A DNA stretch of 9,545 nt from CAYWFP01 sp964457365. Its GTDB lineage: Bacteria > Planctomycetota > SZUA-567. This document shows, piece after piece, positions 7,221-9,545 of this stretch. The DNA lies in assembly GCA_964457365.1 (NCBI GenBank), contig CAYWFP010000121.1, positions 1 to 9,545 of the forward strand, read 5' to 3'. A program made the translations under genes and the position numbers. The notes beneath the pieces were generated by a model. The model was given only the letters and a program-made list of their open reading frames with translations. It made no database searches and was not told the DNA's origin. The stretch's first letter is position 1; every line of letters begins with the position of its first letter.

Positions 7221-9545
7221 ATTCAGCAACCGACAATTGGATTACCCCGATCCCGCGTCCCTTGGGGCTGCCATTCAGGCCTCGATACTCCCACACGCGA
7301 TCCACGGCGCCTTTGACTTGAACTGCGTTAAAGACTGACCGAACGCCCGGTTCATCTGGATTGTGGGTATCGTGAAAAATCACCAGCCCACCCGGACGGA
7401 CCAGCCCTCGGTAGCTCTCCCAATCTGCAAGGCACCCCTTCAGGCTGTGGTCGCCATCAATGTGGAGTAGATCCACGCCTCCGAGGCGTTCCGCCCATTT
7501 CTGTGCGGCATGGATGGCGTCAGTTGATTGGGAACTCATGGCCAGATGGTCCACGGAGTGGCCCTCTTCTCGGAGCATGGTCGCCACCTCACCGAACTTG
7601 CGTGGGTAATCGGACGGGCATTCGCCGGGACGCGGGTGGCTGTTGGGGTCGGGATCAATGGCAAGGATGTTGAGCGGTCGGCCAATGCACCCGGCAAGGA
7701 TGCCAAGCCACCCACCGTCCGCGCAGCCGATCTCGATAATATTGACGATCTGCTCGTTGCGGAGCTTGTCGATCAGTTCCGCGAACTCGTGGTGGTTCTG
7801 GAGCGGCTCCGCGTTCATGTTGGTCAATATCTGCTTGCGCGACAGATACAGGCTCCAGGTGTCTCCCGTCGCCCACGCTGGCGCGTTCAGCTCCTTCAAT
7901 ACCTCGCCGGCCACGTACTCTGGTCGGATCGCATCCATACACGGGCGGCGATCTTCAGATTCAAAGGGGCAACTCTCCGCCTGGGGCCGATCCCAACATG
8001 GCTCGTGCTGACACCGGCGGGAACGCAGTACCTTGCACCGGTCGGTCCAAGGGCGGTTCTTGCGCTCGGATGAAGGGCCGTAGAGAAGAACGCTGGAAGT
8101 GCCTACGGCTGCCGCGAGGTGCGAGAGGCCATTGTCGATCCCGACATAGGCCCGGGCCAGTTCCAGAATGCCAGTAGCCTGAGCGATGCTGGTCTTTCCG
8201 CAGAGGTTGATTCCGTAAATGTCCATCCACGGCTCGTCTTCCTTAGTTGTGCCGAGAAACACGAGCGGCACGCTCTTGTCGTGAAGCAGCCGGGCGAACG
8301 CCTCCCAATGGGGCCACTTCTTGGATGTGTAGCCCGCACACCCCACACCCACGGCCACGTAATCCTCGGGCAAGGCGAAGTCGACCCGTTTCCACGATTG
8401 CAGACGCGCATCGGGGGTGATGCCGGTGAACACGCCATCCAGGGCATCCATGTTGCACTCGACCTCGTGCCGGGTGCGCCAGCCCCGATGCGATTCGCAC
8501 ACCACCGCGCCTTTGGGCGAGAACGATGGGGTGGACGCCCAATACGATCCGACGATGTGCTTGTAATAGCGAAGATCTGGCTGATCACAATTTGTGATGA
8601 CCTTGCGGACAAAGGGCTGCATGGCCAGGATCTCGGCCACCCCTTCGGCCTGGTGCATACCCCGATCCCACACGTCGATGGGTTCCCCGGTGATCCGGGC
8701 GAACGCCTTCATGGCCGGAACGCAGAGAAGCACGTTCCCGAGGCCGGCGGATACGCAGTAGAGCCCCCGACGCGCATTGGGGTGAATGCTTTCCCCCGGA
8801 TAGGGAATGCCCATGACTTCGGTGAAGAACTGGGCGTCGGTCCTTTTCTTTACCGCCTGGAACGCTTCGATCTGCTCGTCAATCCAAGCGCAGGCCGCGA
8901 GTATTTTCTCCGCGTCCTCGTTCTTGTGGTTGCGGGCGAACCACGGCTGCCATGCCTCCAGCCAGGTCGCCTCGTCAAAGACGATGCGGTGGCAGTAGCG
9001 CATGTTCACGCCCCTGTGGGTCTCGGGGATATGGTACGGCGCGAGCGCCTTGCCCTTGGGGTGATTCCACGACCTGTAGCGATGCAGCACGCAGCAGCTA
9101 TCGCCTCGCATCCCGTAGATCGGCACCGCCGCGAACCATGCCCGGATCGAGAATCCCAGTTCCTGGGAGCCCCACCACCCGGGATAGCGGTTGATGCCAC
9201 CGAGTGCAGAGAGAGTATCCCTGGAATAGGCGAAGCAGGACGGATTGACCACCTGGGTCTGAAAGATCGCCTCTGCCGGCCAAGAGATGGTGTTGTCGGC
9301 GAAGAGGCCTACATCCTGGCCGTCCTTTCGGAAGGAGATGCGACCACCGTGATAGGAATTGCGCGGCGGCTCCGCACCGTCCTCGATCTCCGGGCATTGG
9401 ACTGTACAGGTCTTGCTCGCGTGTTTCTCGCAGCTCTTCGCCTTGGCACACCCGAGAGGCCCCACGGCAGGCGTTACGATACAGGGCTGGCGCTCCAGGC
9501 AAAGATCGCCCACTTGGCGGAGCGTTCCCCGGATCATGCGGTTGT
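7210..9545 (-). CDS. Multidomain glycosyltransferase: GT-A + GT9 + class I methyltransferase (5' end outside window)
   Basis: Translation runs leftward and is still open at the right edge. The first in-frame ATG, at 9537, gives 775 residues, but the GT-A domain is incomplete there, so the true start lies beyond the window. Numbering from that Met, about 1-200 is the C-terminal part of a GT-A fold (GGIN...GWWGSQELGFSIRAW, 113-134, the acceptor-side motif; HRYR, 152-155). About 258-550 is a GT9 heptosyltransferase-like GT-B domain (GLGNVLLCVPAMKAF 265-279; KKWPHWEAFARLL 406-418; GIDNGLSHLAAAVGT 466-480; a CxxxxC...CM cysteine cluster 509-534). About 580-775 is a SAM-dependent methyltransferase of Methyltransf_24 type (motif I IIEIGCADGGW 600-610; acidic AIDPD 626-630; LLHIDGDHS 690-698; PGGLVIFHDTH 715-725). 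The combination suggests assembly and methylation of one glycan, probably a surface polysaccharide or glycoprotein. It is convergent with, and overlaps by 11 bp, the gene ending at 7220. Confidence 0.88.
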   Translation of the reverse strand, partial: NRMIRGTLRQVGDLCLERQPCIVTPAVGPLGCAKAKSCEKHASKTCTVQCPEIEDGAEPPRNSYHGGRISFRKDGQDVGLFADNTISWPAEAIFQTQVVNPSCFAYSRDTLSALGGINRYPGWWGSQELGFSIRAWFAAVPIYGMRGDSCCVLHRYRSWNHPKGKALAPYHIPETHRGVNMRYCHRIVFDEATWLEAWQPWFARNHKNEDAEKILAACAWIDEQIEAFQAVKKRTDAQFFTEVMGIPYPGESIHPNARRGLYCVSAGLGNVLLCVPAMKAFARITGEPIDVWDRGMHQAEGVAEILAMQPFVRKVITNCDQPDLRYYKHIVGSYWASTPSFSPKGAVVCESHRGWRTRHEVECNMDALDGVFTGITPDARLQSWKRVDFALPEDYVAVGVGCAGYTSKKWPHWEAFARLLHDKSVPLVFLGTTKEDEPWMDIYGINLCGKTSIAQATGILELARAYVGIDNGLSHLAAAVGTSSVLLYGPSSERKNRPWTDRCKVLRSRRCQHEPCWDRPQAESCPFESEDRRPCMDAIRPEYVAGEVLKELNAPAWATGDTWSLYLSRKQILTNMNAEPLQNHHEFAELIDKLRNEQIVNIIEIGCADGGWLGILAGCIGRPLNILAIDPDPNSHPRPGECPSDYPRKFGEVATMLREEGHSVDHLAMSSQSTDAIHAAQKWAERLGGVDLLHIDGDHSLKGCLADWESYRGLVRPGGLVIFHDTHNPDEPGVRSVFNAVQVKGAVDRVWEYRGLNGSPKGRGIGVIQLSVAEFKV

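Noticed and set aside
7528..8073. 181-codon plus-strand frame (and others at 7643 and 8807) inside the glycosyltransferase region
   Set aside because: These are shadows of the minus-strand fusion, whose GT9 and methyltransferase motifs are unmistakable.
1..9545. CRISPR array, tRNA, insertion sequence or transposase
   Set aside because: No regularly spaced repeats, tRNA-like cloverleaf, transposase motif or terminal inverted repeats were noticed. The only repeats are the paired conserved regions of hsdS.

Overview
The window reads as part of a defence (accessory) island in a Gram-negative, probably proteobacterial, genome. The evidence for this is a GT9 (ADP-heptose:LPS heptosyltransferase-like) domain at the right edge, protein sequences of a proteobacterial flavour, and high GC in the conserved genes. 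No rRNA, tRNA or housekeeping marker fixes the taxon.

Layout. Bases 1-6390 hold five tightly packed plus-strand genes. They are the 3' end of a protein with an AGS-C sensor domain (the C-terminal domain of many CD-NTases; open at the left edge), hsdS, a DUF3800 gene, hsdR, and a YgjP-like (DUF45) zinc metallopeptidase. Gaps are only 13-15 bp, and the last pair overlaps by 8 bp, so this looks like one transcription unit. It is a type I restriction-modification (R-M) operon with extra genes inserted between its core subunits. No hsdM is visible; it presumably lies to the left. After a 161-bp gap comes a plus-strand two-domain protein of unknown function (6552-7220), whose C-terminal half resembles DUF6398. 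From 7210 to the right edge the minus strand carries a large fusion, open at its 5' end: GT-A glycosyltransferase, GT9 glycosyltransferase and a class I methyltransferase. Its 3' end overlaps the preceding gene by 11 bp, and this convergent junction probably marks the right boundary of the island.

How the genes fit together. HsdS supplies target recognition (with HsdM) and HsdR supplies ATP-driven translocation and cleavage. DUF3800 and the YgjP-like peptidase are recurrent companions of R-M loci without a settled role there. The AGS-C protein suggests a CD-NTase (CBASS-type nucleotide signalling) gene built into, or directly abutting, the R-M operon. No recognisable CBASS effector is present in the window, so a complete signalling system is not shown. 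The glycosyltransferase/methyltransferase fusion is more likely a surface-polysaccharide function and unrelated to the defence genes.
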